A DNA stretch of 47,531 nt from Paenibacillus sp. PL91 (GCF_012935325.2 NZ_JABBYG020000030.1:1-47531); one strand, 5' to 3'. Shown: positions 14,547-23,265, counted from the stretch's first letter. The notes: generated from the sequence alone by a model not told the origin. Program-made: numbers and translations.

Positions 14547-15158
14547 ATGGGACGTAAGCGCGAATTCGATGTGGATCAAGCACTGGACGCGGCGCTTTGC
14601 GTGTTTTGGAGTAAAGGCTACGAGGGCGTGTCGTACACCGACCTGACGCAGGCCACGGGTGTCGAACGACCCGCGCTCTATTCGGCATTTGGCAACAAGG
14701 AAGCGTTGTTCCGCCGAGTTCTGGCGCGCTATTATGAGCAGTACCTGGATTTCATCCCGGTGGCGCTGGAGCTGCCGACCTCGCGGGAGGTGGCCGCACA
14801 CATCCTCCTTAGGGCGGCCGAATTAAATACTCGTTACCCGGATCGCAAAGGGTGTCTAGGCGTCCACGGCGCCTTGGCTGGTACGGACGAAACCGAACCT
14901 ATTCGGCGTGCCTTGATCGATGCGCGTGCAGACGGAGAAGCGTCGCTGCGCAATCGCTTCGAACGGGCAAAGCAAGAGGGAGATCTGCCGGAGACTACTA
15001 ACTGTGCTGCGTTAGCTGTATTCGTGCTGACGGTGCTCCACGGTATGGCTGTTCAAGCCAAGGCCGGCTTCAGTCGCGACATGTTAGAGGCTGTTGTTGA
15101 GCAAGCGCTCTCGACCTGGCCTGCCGGCAGTTCCACACTTTCTGGAAAGTCATCCTAA
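14547..15158 (+). CDS. TetR/AcrR-family transcriptional regulator
   Basis: 203 aa. N-terminal HTH: FDVDQALDAALCVFWSKGYE, VSYTDLTQATGVERPALYSA, FGNKEALFRRVLARYYEQYL; helical ligand domain with GCLGVHGALAGTDE, a pattern common in TetR proteins divergent from SDR or efflux genes. Ribosome binding site AGGTGAT. GC-rich like the SDR block and divergent from it, so it is the likely repressor acting on the duplicated operators. The gene and operon appear to have moved in together. Confidence 0.9.
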   Translation: MGRKREFDVDQALDAALCVFWSKGYEGVSYTDLTQATGVERPALYSAFGNKEALFRRVLARYYEQYLDFIPVALELPTSREVAAHILLRAAELNTRYPDRKGCLGVHGALAGTDETEPIRRALIDARADGEASLRNRFERAKQEGDLPETTNCAALAVFVLTVLHGMAVQAKAGFSRDMLEAVVEQALSTWPAGSSTLSGKSS

Positions 15159-15180
15159 TCCTTGGTTCAGAAGAATATGA

Positions 15181-15227
15181 AACAACAAACCGGCAGCAGA
15201 TCAGAGATCCGCTGCTGGTTTGTTGTT
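15181..15227. terminator. Long hairpin terminator after the TetR gene
   Basis: 22-bp stem with a 3-nt loop; arms begin AACAACAAACC and end GGTTTGTTGTT, with only two G-T wobbles. It is 22 bp past the TetR stop. A T-rich right arm suits termination on the plus strand. Confidence 0.7.
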
Positions 15228-15589
15228 GAAGTAAAGGGTAGGATAGTTCCAATGGCCCCTATCATTAATTCGCACTACATGTTCCGGAAACATCATTTTG
15301 CTGCTCTCAATCAATGGCTTCATATATCCCAAAATTGATCAGCTCGAATTGAAGGATCTATTTCCCAACCAGCCTCAATCATGGTCATGACAAGTAGGGG
15401 TGAACATTATAGCGCTCGGGATCAAGTCCCACGGGCAGTTGCGTTCAACCCGGCTACTCTAATCCTCGAAGCTAATGCAAAAAGGATCAACCAGAAAGAA
15501 ATGGTTGATCTCATAATACGAACGGGCAGTATAGCGTAATGATTTTCCTCATTAAGGGAAGAATATCCCAAAAACATTGAGGTGGAATA
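15228..15589. other. Intergenic stretch with two right-type boxes
   Basis: No supported gene. The stretch 15240-15420 shows no coding signal that I can defend; the rest is repeat E10. Confidence 0.4.
15431..15540 (+). repeat. Repeat E10: two right-type boxes around a hairpin
   Basis: A degenerate right box (ACGGGCAGTTGCGTTCAA, 15431) and a better one (AACGGGCAGTATAGCG, 15521) flank a hairpin with 9-bp arms GATCAACCA/TGGTTGATC (15485-15510). The stem sequence is unrelated to the other classes. Confidence 0.6.
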
Positions 15590-16225
15590 GTGATAAGTAA
15601 ATTGTCCATAATGTTGGTTCTCTGCCTTCTGGTAAGTGCCTCCACTGCTTTTGCTGATTCATCTCCTACTGATGCACCCTCAAAAGGTTACGTTGAAGCA
15701 ATTATGTGTTTTAAAGTATCTTCTGTTATCGACGGATACGGAACGAAGAAGAAACCGTTTAATGATAAATCTTTTAGACCTATACCTAATGCGCGTCTAA
15801 TTATAATTGATTACAAGGGAAATATTGTTGCAAATGGTTTAACAGATAGTAAAGGGCAGTGGAGCATCAAAATAAATACTCCGATCGATCCGCGTTTTCC
15901 AACTAAGAATATGGGGCTAGTGACTGTGATTACGGTGGCAGATGGGTTTAATGAATTTATTAATTTCAATGTCCCAGTAAACGAGCATGGAAATAGAAAA
16001 GGTAAGGTAGCAATTACACTTAGACCGATTAAACCTGACGCTCGGAATGAACCGTCATTCGATGCTGGGTTTCATCGGTTTACGGTATTTGAAATGTTAG
16101 ATTACTATGCGAAGCAAATTGGACTTGTAAAACAGAAACAGATTCAAGGAGCAGAAGGCTTCGGTGAGGTGGATATGCCATGGAGTGCAACATCGAAAAA
16201 GAGCACCGTTAAAAAGGAACAATAG
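15590..16225 (+). CDS. Secreted protein with carboxypeptidase-regulatory-like beta domain
   Basis: 211 aa starting at GTG (GAGGTGG upstream). Signal peptide residues 1-22 (LSIMLVLCLLVSASTAFADS). The middle (residues about 60-145) reads PIPNARLIIIDYKGNIVANG, LTDSKGQWSIKI, NVPVNEHGNRKGKVAITLRP, the layout of a transthyretin/CNA-B-like or carboxypeptidase regulatory-like domain found in surface proteins. No membrane anchor or sorting motif follows; the C-terminus is basic (SKKSTVKKEQ). Single gene between repeats E10 and E11. Function unknown. Confidence 0.7.
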   Translation: MISKLSIMLVLCLLVSASTAFADSSPTDAPSKGYVEAIMCFKVSSVIDGYGTKKKPFNDKSFRPIPNARLIIIDYKGNIVANGLTDSKGQWSIKINTPIDPRFPTKNMGLVTVITVADGFNEFINFNVPVNEHGNRKGKVAITLRPIKPDARNEPSFDAGFHRFTVFEMLDYYAKQIGLVKQKQIQGAEGFGEVDMPWSATSKKSTVKKEQ

Positions 16226-16278
16226 TTTAGCTGGAGTAAATACTTTTGCTCTATATTCAAAGAGGCACGACACGTTAA

Positions 16279-16370
16279 GCTAACGGGACACGATAGTTCA
16301 ATAAAGACACGGAGGCAGCCGACCACAATGATCGGCTGCCTTTTCCACGCTAACGGGCAGCATAGTTTAA
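16279..16370 (+). repeat. Box-hairpin repeat E11 (complete)
   Basis: Left box GCTAACGGGACACGATAG with TTCAATAA, hairpin GGCAGCCGA/TCGGCTGCC followed by TTTT, right box GCTAACGGGCAGCATAG at 16349. Its hairpin is nearly the same as that of E1. Confidence 0.88.
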
Positions 16371-16527
16371 TCTAGAGTGAAAACAGGCGAGCCCGCGCGG
16401 TTCAGCCCCCATAGGCTTGCCATACATTTTCGTTAGCCATATGCACTGGTATTTTTTATAAATGATAGGTTAGTATTTCTTGCTGAAAGGGTGGCGACCC
16501 GTTTGGCTTTCTCCGTAGATACACTCT

Positions 16528-16989
16528 TTACCTACCATGAGTAAGCATAGTAAGTTGTTGAATCAATTCCTTCCGTGAGTCAATAGATATTCCTTCAAAT
16601 ATTTTTTCTGCAGCTTGTTCCATTATAATTCGTGCTTTTTCTATGATCGGAAATGCTTCATCCGTCAATTTCACAAGCGTTGCCCGGCGATCAGTTGGAT
16701 CTGCCGTCCGCACAAGTAAATTTTGTCCTTCTAACGTATCTACATATTGTGTCACGACCCGAGCTTCAACCCCCAGATTTTTTGCTAAATCACTCATACG
16801 AATGCTTCCATATTGTGAAACATCCAAGAGGACTCGCAAACGTGATCCAGTTAGGTATGATGGCAATCCCAACGTTGATAACAGCCTCTCGAACTCACGT
16901 TGAACTTGGTGAGTGGTCTTAATTAGGGTTTGTAATACAAAAGCAGCTGAAGCAGGATTAGCTGGAAAAGGAAATTCTGAATTGCTCAT
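16528..16989 (-). CDS. MarR-family transcriptional regulator
   Basis: 153 aa. Winged HTH: YGSIRMSDLAKNLGVEARVV, TQYVDTLEGQNLLVRTADPT with the DRRATLVKLT wing characteristic of MarR. ATG at 16989 has AAGGAG. Divergent from the beta-propeller/SDR operon, with a 15-bp palindrome and other dyads in the 152-bp gap, so it probably regulates that operon and itself. Confidence 0.9.
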   Translation of the reverse strand: MSNSEFPFPANPASAAFVLQTLIKTTHQVQREFERLLSTLGLPSYLTGSRLRVLLDVSQYGSIRMSDLAKNLGVEARVVTQYVDTLEGQNLLVRTADPTDRRATLVKLTDEAFPIIEKARIIMEQAAEKIFEGISIDSRKELIQQLTMLTHGR

Positions 16990-17019
16990 ACCTATTCTCC
17001 TTGACAATTATTAATTTAC

Positions 17020-17061
17020 TGATCATAATCACTATATACCTATCAATAATTGATATGATCA
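17020..17061. promoter_or_regulatory. MarR operator candidates
   Basis: A perfect palindrome with arms TATCAAT/ATTGATA and a 1-bp centre is at 17041-17055. It overlaps a wider dyad formed by TGATCATAATCA (17020-17031) and TTGATATGATCA (17050-17061). All lie in the divergent promoter region of the MarR gene. Confidence 0.55.
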
Positions 17062-17141
17062 TTTTAATTAAGATCTGTATCTCTAGTGTACCCTAATCAG
17101 AAAAAGGTGGCAAACAAATCTGTCGGTAAGGAGAGAATGAG

Positions 17142-18200
17142 ATGAATCGATTTTTTTTATGCATGTCAGAAGAATTAATTGTTTTGGATGAACTGAAAAC
17201 GAAGTACAAACTCAAGTCTTACTCAGAAGTTTTAAATCCTGTATGTATTGCAATCGATCCATTCATGCACAACCGCCTCTATTGTGGAACCGATGGACAT
17301 GGCTTATGGATGAGTGATGACAGTGGAGACAGTTGGAAAAGGAGTGGAGAAGAGATTCCGGAATCAATCTTTACCTCGGTTTTTGTTAGCAGGACCAGAA
17401 AAATCGGAGATTATGGAACGGTCTACGCAGGAACCGATCGGAGTGCTTTATTTTACTCAAGCGATGCCGGACAAAGTTGGAGCGAATGGGAAGCGATCAA
17501 GGCTTTACCTTCTTATTCGAGTTGGTCTTTTCCGCCAAATCCCCAAACCCATAATGTTCGTATGATTGCAGAAGATCCGTCCAATGGGCATATATACGCT
17601 TCCATCGAGGCAGGGGCAGTGATTAGAACTCAAAACGGAGGCGAACACTGGCTGGATACAAAAGAAGGAGACCCTATAGACGCCCATACACTATTAACTC
17701 ATTCAAAGTCACCTAATCGAATCTATGCGGCGTGTAGTGACGGTGTAGATCAACCAGGCAAGAGTGTGTTAGTGAGTCGCGATGGCGGCGATACGTGGGT
17801 ACCTTTTAGCGATGGATTAGAACATCGTTATATGCTTAGTATGGTGGTCAGTAGAGATGACCCGGACATGATGCTCGTTTCTGCTTCTGCCGGAGCGAGA
17901 AATGCTTATGACTCTTCCGTTGCTGAATCTTATATTTATCGTAAAGAAGAAGATCAGCTATGGAAAAGAGTTGAACAGGGCTTGCCCGTGGCGAAAGGAA
18001 CAATGATTTCCAACTTAGCAGTTGATCCACACGATTTGAATACTTTCTACGCTTTGAATAATCGAGGGCTTTATCGATCTACGGATAGAGGAAAAACTTG
18101 GTCTGCATTGCCTATCGATTGGAACAAGGAGCATTTACAACATGCACCTCAAAGAAGACATCGCAGCGCTTTGTTAGTTATCGGTCGGAAAGGAGAATAA
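17142..18200 (+). CDS. BNR/Asp-box beta-propeller protein (sortilin/sialidase-like fold)
   Basis: 352 aa built from repeated Asp-box motifs: SDDSGDSW, SSDAGQSW, TQNGGEHW, SRDGGDTW, STDRGKTW at roughly 50-70 residue spacing, which marks a five- to seven-bladed propeller as in VPS10/sortilin- and exo-sialidase-like families. No signal peptide, so cytoplasmic. No catalytic residues identified. Followed after 2 bp by an SDR gene; an operon opposite a MarR regulator suggests a co-regulated enzyme pair, possibly acting on one substrate. RBS is GGAG with 8 bp spacing. Confidence 0.8.
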   Translation: MNRFFLCMSEELIVLDELKTKYKLKSYSEVLNPVCIAIDPFMHNRLYCGTDGHGLWMSDDSGDSWKRSGEEIPESIFTSVFVSRTRKIGDYGTVYAGTDRSALFYSSDAGQSWSEWEAIKALPSYSSWSFPPNPQTHNVRMIAEDPSNGHIYASIEAGAVIRTQNGGEHWLDTKEGDPIDAHTLLTHSKSPNRIYAACSDGVDQPGKSVLVSRDGGDTWVPFSDGLEHRYMLSMVVSRDDPDMMLVSASAGARNAYDSSVAESYIYRKEEDQLWKRVEQGLPVAKGTMISNLAVDPHDLNTFYALNNRGLYRSTDRGKTWSALPIDWNKEHLQHAPQRRHRSALLVIGRKGE

Positions 18201-18202
18201 TT

Positions 18203-18967
18203 ATGAATCGATTAAATGGAAAAGTGGCACTAGTTACTGGAGGGAGCAGGGGGATCGGTCGAGGGATCGCATTGCGACTAGCAAGAGAAGGTGCATTAGT
18301 TGCCGTTCACTATGGAAGTCAACAGGATGCCGCAGAAGATGCGGTGAAGTCCATAAAAGCGAATGGAGGTGAAGCATTTTCAATTGGTGCGAATCTCAAC
18401 ACAGCCGCCGGTGTCAATCAGCTCATCCAATTACTTGATAAGGAACTAATGCTTCGAACCGGTGAAATCCACTTTGACATACTGGTCAATAATGCTGGTA
18501 TCGGAATACCGGAATCTTTTGAAGAAACGACGGAAACCGCTTTTGATGAGATCTTTGCGGTGAACGTCAAAGCACCATTCTTTATAGTTCAAAAGTCGCT
18601 TTCTCGCTTGCGCAATGAAGGGCGTATCGTCAATATTTCTTCGGGTGTTACAAGGGTTGCTTATCCACCCATTATGGCTTACAACTTGACCAAAGGAGCA
18701 ATCAATACCTTCACGCTACATCTTGCAAAACTACTAGGTCCTCGAGGAATCACAGTAAATGCAGTTTTACCCGGCATGGTTAGAACCGACATGAATGCGG
18801 ACCTTCTTGATTCTCCTGAAGCACAAAAACTACCCGCTGACATGGTCGCTCTTGGCCGAATGGGTGAACCCTCCGATATTGCCGATGTTGTTGCGTTCCT
18901 TGCATCCCAAGACGGCCGTTTCGTCACAGCTCAAATACTTGATGTTACGGGAGGATCCCATTTATAG
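18203..18967 (+). CDS. Short-chain dehydrogenase/reductase, FabG-like
   Basis: 254 aa. VALVTGGSRGIGRGIALRLA near the N-terminus, ILVNNAGIGIP, IVNISSGVTR with active-site Ser, YNLTK (YxxxK), LGPRGITVNAVLPGMVRTDM. ATG at 18203 has AAGGAGA; the overlapping longer frame lies inside the preceding gene. Second gene of the MarR-controlled operon. Unlike the SDR genes at 12-14 kb its codon use is typical of the window, so it was not part of that transfer. Confidence 0.92.
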   Translation: MNRLNGKVALVTGGSRGIGRGIALRLAREGALVAVHYGSQQDAAEDAVKSIKANGGEAFSIGANLNTAAGVNQLIQLLDKELMLRTGEIHFDILVNNAGIGIPESFEETTETAFDEIFAVNVKAPFFIVQKSLSRLRNEGRIVNISSGVTRVAYPPIMAYNLTKGAINTFTLHLAKLLGPRGITVNAVLPGMVRTDMNADLLDSPEAQKLPADMVALGRMGEPSDIADVVAFLASQDGRFVTAQILDVTGGSHL

Positions 18968-18974
18968 CCATTGA

Positions 18975-19064
18975 ACTAACGGAGAACGTTTGTTGAATAA
19001 CACACATTAATGAGCAGGCGCTGCGGTGGCATGCTCATTTTATTAAGCTAACGGGTAGAATTGA
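18975..19064 (+). repeat. Box-hairpin repeat E12 (complete)
   Basis: Left box ACTAACGGAGAACGTTTG with TTGAATAA, hairpin class GAGCAGGCGCTGCGGTGGCATGCTC-like (arms GAGCA/TGCTC), right box GCTAACGGGTAGAATTG at 19047. Starts 7 bp after the SDR stop. Confidence 0.82.
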
Positions 19065-19219
19065 ATGAGATAAAAAAAGTAATAAACGAATTTGGGTTAC
19101 CTCAAATGTGGAATTTCGATGGTAATAAAGGACCAGAACGATATATAAAAGTACAAATTTGGGATGCAAACCCTTATGTAATTGGAAAGTTACTAATCAA
19201 TTGTTCAACTAACGGATAA
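19061..19219 (+). CDS. Small ORF between two repeats, partial gene
   Basis: 52 codons opening inside the tail of the E12 right box (TTG at 19061) and closing with TAA inside the left box of E13. Reads NEIKKVINEFGLPQMWNFDG and RYIKVQIWDANPYVIGKLLI, which looks like a real alpha/beta protein segment. There is no ribosome binding site. It is probably a gene piece caught between two boxes rather than a complete gene. Confidence 0.4.
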   Translation: MNEIKKVINEFGLPQMWNFDGNKGPERYIKVQIWDANPYVIGKLLINCSTNG

Positions 19220-19249
19220 CGATAGAGGGCTGCCAAATGGCAGTCCTTC
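19208..19249 (+). repeat. Repeat E13: left box plus short hairpin
   Basis: ACTAACGGATAACGATAG directly followed by a short stem AGGGCTGCC/GGCAGTCCTT with G-T pairing. No right box. Confidence 0.75.
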
Positions 19250-19459
19250 GCTACGATAAATGATTAATAAGGCCTGAAAAATTCCTATTGTCAAAAATTC
19301 TCCTATGGTGTAATTTGGAATTATTCTTCCAGAAAGCGAGTGATTATCGTGAGAACCATTAAATCAGTTGGCGACGCAGTTATTTTCGAGGTGCGGAAGG
19401 GATAGTTGCTTGCGCCGATCTCTTCCGTGCAAAAACCAAACCACGGAGGGAAAGCATAT

Positions 19460-20236
19460 ATGTCTTTTAGTAATTACGGTGAACTCTGTACGGAGGTCTA
19501 TGACCTAACCAAAAAAATTGGGCAATCACTCAGCGGAGATGTTGAGTATTATCACGAAAAACTTAAACATTGCAAGGGACGTATTCTGGAGGCCATGGTT
19601 GGCTCAGGACGCGTGATCATTCCTCTTCTTGAATCTGGCCTGATCGTAGACGGAGTGGACTATTCCACGCAAATGTTGGCTTCTTGCCGCAGCCGATGTG
19701 ATGAACGCGGATTAACTACCAACTTATATGAAGCAAACTTGCAGGAACTTTCTTTGCCGCATAAGTATGAGGCAATCATCATTCCTGGGGGTTCGTTTCT
19801 GTTAATCGAACAACGAGAAGAATCACTTCGAGTTCTAAAGCGGTTGTATGAACACTTGGAACCAGGCGGACAGTTGTTACTTGACCTGTTTTTGCCAGAC
19901 AACAATGATAACAGTTCCGAATTAGGGCGATGGGGCGGAACGGCAACATATCACTTGCCTAATGGTGACATCATCACGATGGAAGGCAAGTGTGTGGAAG
20001 CTGATTTATTTTTCAATCAATACCGAGTGAGCTACTTGAAATACGAAAAGTGGCGTAACGGGGCATTGGTCCAAACGGAATTGCAGCGATTTGCATTGCG
20101 CTGGTACGGTGTCGAGGAATTCAAGTACATCCTTGAAAGTGTTGGTTTTTCCAATGTCATTGTTTGTGCAGATTTTGAGGATGGAAAAATACCAACAAGC
20201 GGCAATCAGAAATTCGTTTATCAAGCCACTAAATAA
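19460..20236 (+). CDS. SAM-dependent class I methyltransferase
   Basis: 258 aa. Motif I variant ILEAMVGSGRVIIPLLESGL (residues about 42-60), acidic motif II VDGVDYSTQMLA, then LEPGGQLLLDLF as the post-motif strand. The second half (YLKYEKWRNGALVQTELQRF) is the substrate-side beta sheet of the methyltransferase-25/11 type. ATG at 19460 with GGAGGG; an upstream in-frame extension is non-conserved. A possible short leader peptide (MRTIKSVGDAVIFEVRKG) ends at 19405. Substrate unknown. Confidence 0.85.
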   Translation: MSFSNYGELCTEVYDLTKKIGQSLSGDVEYYHEKLKHCKGRILEAMVGSGRVIIPLLESGLIVDGVDYSTQMLASCRSRCDERGLTTNLYEANLQELSLPHKYEAIIIPGGSFLLIEQREESLRVLKRLYEHLEPGGQLLLDLFLPDNNDNSSELGRWGGTATYHLPNGDIITMEGKCVEADLFFNQYRVSYLKYEKWRNGALVQTELQRFALRWYGVEEFKYILESVGFSNVIVCADFEDGKIPTSGNQKFVYQATK

Positions 20237-20246
20237 TAAATCACAT

Positions 20247-20308
20247 AAGCCCCCGTACTTTACTGTGCGTGGGGCTTGTTACGCTAACGGGCAGTATTGT
20301 TCAATAAA
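20247..20308 (+). repeat. Repeat E14: hairpin plus right box
   Basis: Hairpin AAGCCCC/GGGGCTT, then right-type box GCTAACGGGCAGTATTG with TTCAATAAA (20283-20308). It starts 10 bp after the methyltransferase stop and probably serves as its terminator. Confidence 0.75.
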
Positions 20309-20416
20309 AAGAGCAAACGGATAATATAAATATAGTTATTTATTCCAACAAAACACAACAAGCAACTGTTACAATATAAATGATGTACTAGACCTTGAAG
20401 GAAGGAGAAAAGTGTT

Positions 20417-20935
20417 ATGATAATTGAAGCTGAGAAAGTTATTGCACTATTCCTTCATTGAGCCGATCATTGAATTACGAATACATAAACCAATATCTGA
20501 GAGGCTTTCAGGTATACAACATACTCGAGATGGGTTACGCTCAGAAATGGTTTTTCTTCGAGGTTTAGATCGAAAAAACATACTGAAAGTTCAGAGACCT
20601 GTTGTAAATCAAGTAGGTGAATTGGTTACTGAATATATTTCTGATCAATTTGGTACCAGTTTTGCAGCTCTCCCAGAATGGGGTCGAAGGCTCGACTCTT
20701 ACCTTAAATGAAGACAACATAGATCAAATTATCTATAGATTAGGGGAAAACCTCGCCAGTTTACATGGATTTTCACAAACTTTAAAGCCAATGGAGTTAC
20801 ATAGACCAGTCTACAACGCCAAAAGAATTGAAGAAGCGTTAACAGAACTTCGACAAGGTACAAAGAATGCTGTCCTCAATCAGGAGGATTATGATGATTT
20901 GAAGGTGTTTTTAGCGGGCATTAACCCTGATTGGA
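20417..20935 (+). pseudogene. APH-family phosphotransferase, frameshifted and 3'-truncated
   Basis: ATG at 20417 has a strong GGAAGGAG site and reads MIIEAEKVIALFLH before a stop. A second frame continues with RSEMVFLRGLDRKN, VVNQVGELVTEYISDQFGTS, FAALPEW, and a third with EGSTLTLNEDNIDQIIYRLG, ENLASLHGFSQTL, ELHRPVYNAKRIEEALTELR. The joined product resembles the N-lobe of aminoglycoside/homoserine-type phosphotransferases (ELxxLxxL...F.W.EG...LGxxLAxLH). The catalytic HGD region and DFD are absent; the sequence runs out at about 20935 where the convergent ankyrin gene ends. At least two frameshifts. Confidence 0.55.
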
Positions 20936-20938
20936 GGA

Positions 20939-22249
20939 TCAGTCCGTTACTCCGTGCTCGATAAGTATCTTCTTAACGACATCGCTGCCCGTCGCTTGAT
21001 CAGGCAGTTTCGCTCCAGCCTCGATAAGGCTTTCTGTTACCGCCGCGTAATCTCCAGAAGGATCTTGGATATGCAAAGACCCCCAGATACAGCTATTCAA
21101 TGGCGTTCCGCCAAACTCGTTTGTTGCGTGTACAGATGCGCCTTGTGCAAGCAGCAATTTAACGATTTCGTAATTCCCTCGACTAGCGGATGAATGAAGT
21201 GCTGTCGATGATTGGGGGGTGCGTCGTGCATCAACATTGAATCCAACCTCCAACATTGTGCGGACCGCATCAAGTCGGTTATCTCCCGCCGCATCAACAA
21301 TCAAACTTTCATCCATTGGCTGCAGGGAGGTAACAATTTTCGGATGTTCAGATGTTATGGATTGGAGGATTGCCGTATCAGCTTGTAAACAAGCAAGCAA
21401 AAATTTGTGCTCGGTAGAACTATATCTCAGCATCATTTCGATTACTTCACAACGATTCAATTTTTGAGCGTGAAATAACGGCCGAGCAGATGCACCAATT
21501 TTATACTCGTAAATATGTCCGCCGTCTGAATCGCCAGATGTAAAGTTTCCTTTACCAACTTGAGCATTAAGAGCATTCGGATCAGTCTCTAAAATACGGT
21601 AAACCATCTCAATATCGTCCAGTATACATGCTATAAAGATATCCGTTTCAGCGCCTCGCTCAATGAGATACCTGCATTTTTCAGGTGCATCCACAGCCCA
21701 TTGAGCGGGTGTGCTACCGTGATCAATATCACGCATATCGATCTCCGCACCGTGAGTAAGGAGAAAATCGATGATCTTGTGTTCTATAGCAAAGTGCAGG
21801 GGAGCTTGACCGTCAGGACCGCGTTGATTAACGACAGAAGGATCCTCTTCCACCATCTTTGATAGCATCTCCATCATTCCTAATGCAGCTGCTGCATGGG
21901 AATCGACATGAGCACCGCGGTCAATAAGATAACGTGAAAGATCATAATGGTCATGATGCAATACTCCAAATCCTCCAGCCCACCACTGACTTTTAGCATT
22001 AATGTCCGCACCATACTCAAGCAATACATCGACCATCTCACGATTTCCTTTTGAAGCTGCTATAACAATAGCCGGACTATCAAAAGCAAAGCATGGTACA
22101 TCTATCAGAGATGACAGCCATGAATGAGATTTAAAAAGACGCGCTACAGTCTCTACATTGTCATTGTTAATAGCTTGTGTTACCTGTTCTATGACTTCTT
22201 TGTCTTGTTCATTCATTGCAACGAGAAAATCCCAACTCTTTTCGTCCAT
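20939..22249 (-). CDS. Ankyrin-repeat protein
   Basis: 436 aa, with repeats spread over the whole length: IVIAASKGNREMVDVLLEYG near residue 60, APLHFAIEHKIIDFLLTHGA, TPAQWAVDAPEKCRYLIERG, STALHSSASRGNYEIVKLLL and GTPLNSCIWGS near the C-terminus. About ten ankyrin units, some degenerate. No signal peptide, so an intracellular protein-interaction scaffold; no effector domain is attached. ATG at 22249 has AGGAGGG; the longer start at 22273 does not. It overlaps no neighbour, but a gene fragment ends 5 bp upstream. Confidence 0.88.
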   Translation of the reverse strand: MDEKSWDFLVAMNEQDKEVIEQVTQAINNDNVETVARLFKSHSWLSSLIDVPCFAFDSPAIVIAASKGNREMVDVLLEYGADINAKSQWWAGGFGVLHHDHYDLSRYLIDRGAHVDSHAAAALGMMEMLSKMVEEDPSVVNQRGPDGQAPLHFAIEHKIIDFLLTHGAEIDMRDIDHGSTPAQWAVDAPEKCRYLIERGAETDIFIACILDDIEMVYRILETDPNALNAQVGKGNFTSGDSDGGHIYEYKIGASARPLFHAQKLNRCEVIEMMLRYSSTEHKFLLACLQADTAILQSITSEHPKIVTSLQPMDESLIVDAAGDNRLDAVRTMLEVGFNVDARRTPQSSTALHSSASRGNYEIVKLLLAQGASVHATNEFGGTPLNSCIWGSLHIQDPSGDYAAVTESLIEAGAKLPDQATGSDVVKKILIEHGVTD

Positions 22250-22254
22250 AGCAA

Positions 22255-22490
22255 TTACCCTCCTCCACAACAAACTGTTTCAATTGCTGCCGAATCTCTG
22301 TTTGTACTATTCGTCAACGGATTCTGTACTCCTTTAAAATCGATCTCTGTTGGCGAGCCTTCAACCCGTATTTTTAACATTCGGGATCTCAGCTCCTTTG
22401 TTGCCCCAATTCGGTGGGTATTATGGATTAATTCATAGGGATCTGCGTCAAGGGAATATAATATTTCATTTGCCGTTGTTAATTGAAGTA
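22255..22490 (-). pseudogene. Unidentified gene fragment running out of repeat E15
   Basis: The minus-strand frame is open from the box at 22490 to TAA at 22255: LTTANEILYSLDADPYELIH, THRIGATKELRSRMLKIRVE, PTEIDFKGVQNPLTN. It looks like a genuine coding tail but has no start, and its 5' side is the repeat box itself. Unknown family. It may originally have been co-transcribed with the ankyrin gene. Confidence 0.45.
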
Positions 22491-22506
22491 ACGGGCAGTT
22501 TAACGC
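22486..22506 (+). repeat. Repeat E15: right-type box only
   Basis: AAGTAACGGGCAGTTTAACG, a degenerate right box forming the junction between a truncated minus-strand fragment and the next plus-strand gene. Confidence 0.6.
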
Positions 22507-22575
22507 AACTTTTTGACTGCTGGTGAAGTCAATAAAGGTGTTATGAAATAGAAATCATTAGAGTAGGTGGATAAT

Positions 22576-23142
22576 TTGCAACTTCGATTACTCATCTTGA
22601 TATTCACTTTTACAATGGTCTTCTTTTTTTCAAATGAACAAGATGCTAAAGCTTTGTCATGCGTTGAGGTGGGAAGTCCCCAAGAAGCTTTAGAGAGATT
22701 TGATGGAGCTGTTTTCGGTGAAGTTAAGCAAATTAAGGTGGACTTGAAGCAAGAAGGGTTTACAGGAACAAAGGAGAAAACCAGGTATATATTAATGGAA
22801 GCGGAGCGAAGTTGGAAAACGGAGGTAGACTCTCAAATAATTGTCGCAGCTGATTACACTTGGGGTTATGAATTTAAAGAAGGCAATGAATACTTAATTT
22901 ACATTAGCGAATCGGATGGCGAATTAAGCAGTAGCCCGTGCAGTCAAACAATCGAAATGGATAACCTTAACCAAGCAACTGAACTATTCGGTGAAGGATT
23001 ACGCCCTAAAAATCAAGTAAACATAGAACACAAGATGTGGTTTATGTTTGAACAAGATATTGATGTGTACATTGTTTTAGTTGCATTAGTGTTCGTAGTT
23101 ATCACTATTCGTTTCATGAGAATAAGAAAGAAAAAAAGTTAA
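22576..23142 (+). CDS. TIMP/NTR-like exported protein with C-terminal membrane anchor
   Basis: About 188 aa. N-terminal hydrophobic segment (LLILIFTFTMVFFFS) acting as a signal, then Cys in ALSCVEVG followed by a domain reading RFDGAVFGEVKQIKVDL, TRYILMEAERSWKTEVDSQI, FKEGNEYLIYISESDGELSS, SSPCSQTIEM. The pattern (exposed Cys, AVFxGxV, VxxxWKG, GxxYLVY, CxRT) fits bacterial netrin/TIMP-like domains. Residues about 155-180 form a transmembrane helix ending in RIRKKKS. Start is either TTG 22576 (AGGTGG five bases upstream) or GTG 22567. Outside-facing, function unknown. Confidence 0.65.
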   Translation: MQLRLLILIFTFTMVFFFSNEQDAKALSCVEVGSPQEALERFDGAVFGEVKQIKVDLKQEGFTGTKEKTRYILMEAERSWKTEVDSQIIVAADYTWGYEFKEGNEYLIYISESDGELSSSPCSQTIEMDNLNQATELFGEGLRPKNQVNIEHKMWFMFEQDIDVYIVLVALVFVVITIRFMRIRKKKS

Positions 23143-23265
23143 GGGTACGAACGTATCAAGTCTGAGTAACGAATTACAACTTAGTGGTGGAACCGGTCCA
23201 TCGCTTTTTCTGCACTCCGCTCGGCCGCTCAACTATCGGGCCAGACGGTACTGGTTGGATTTTCG

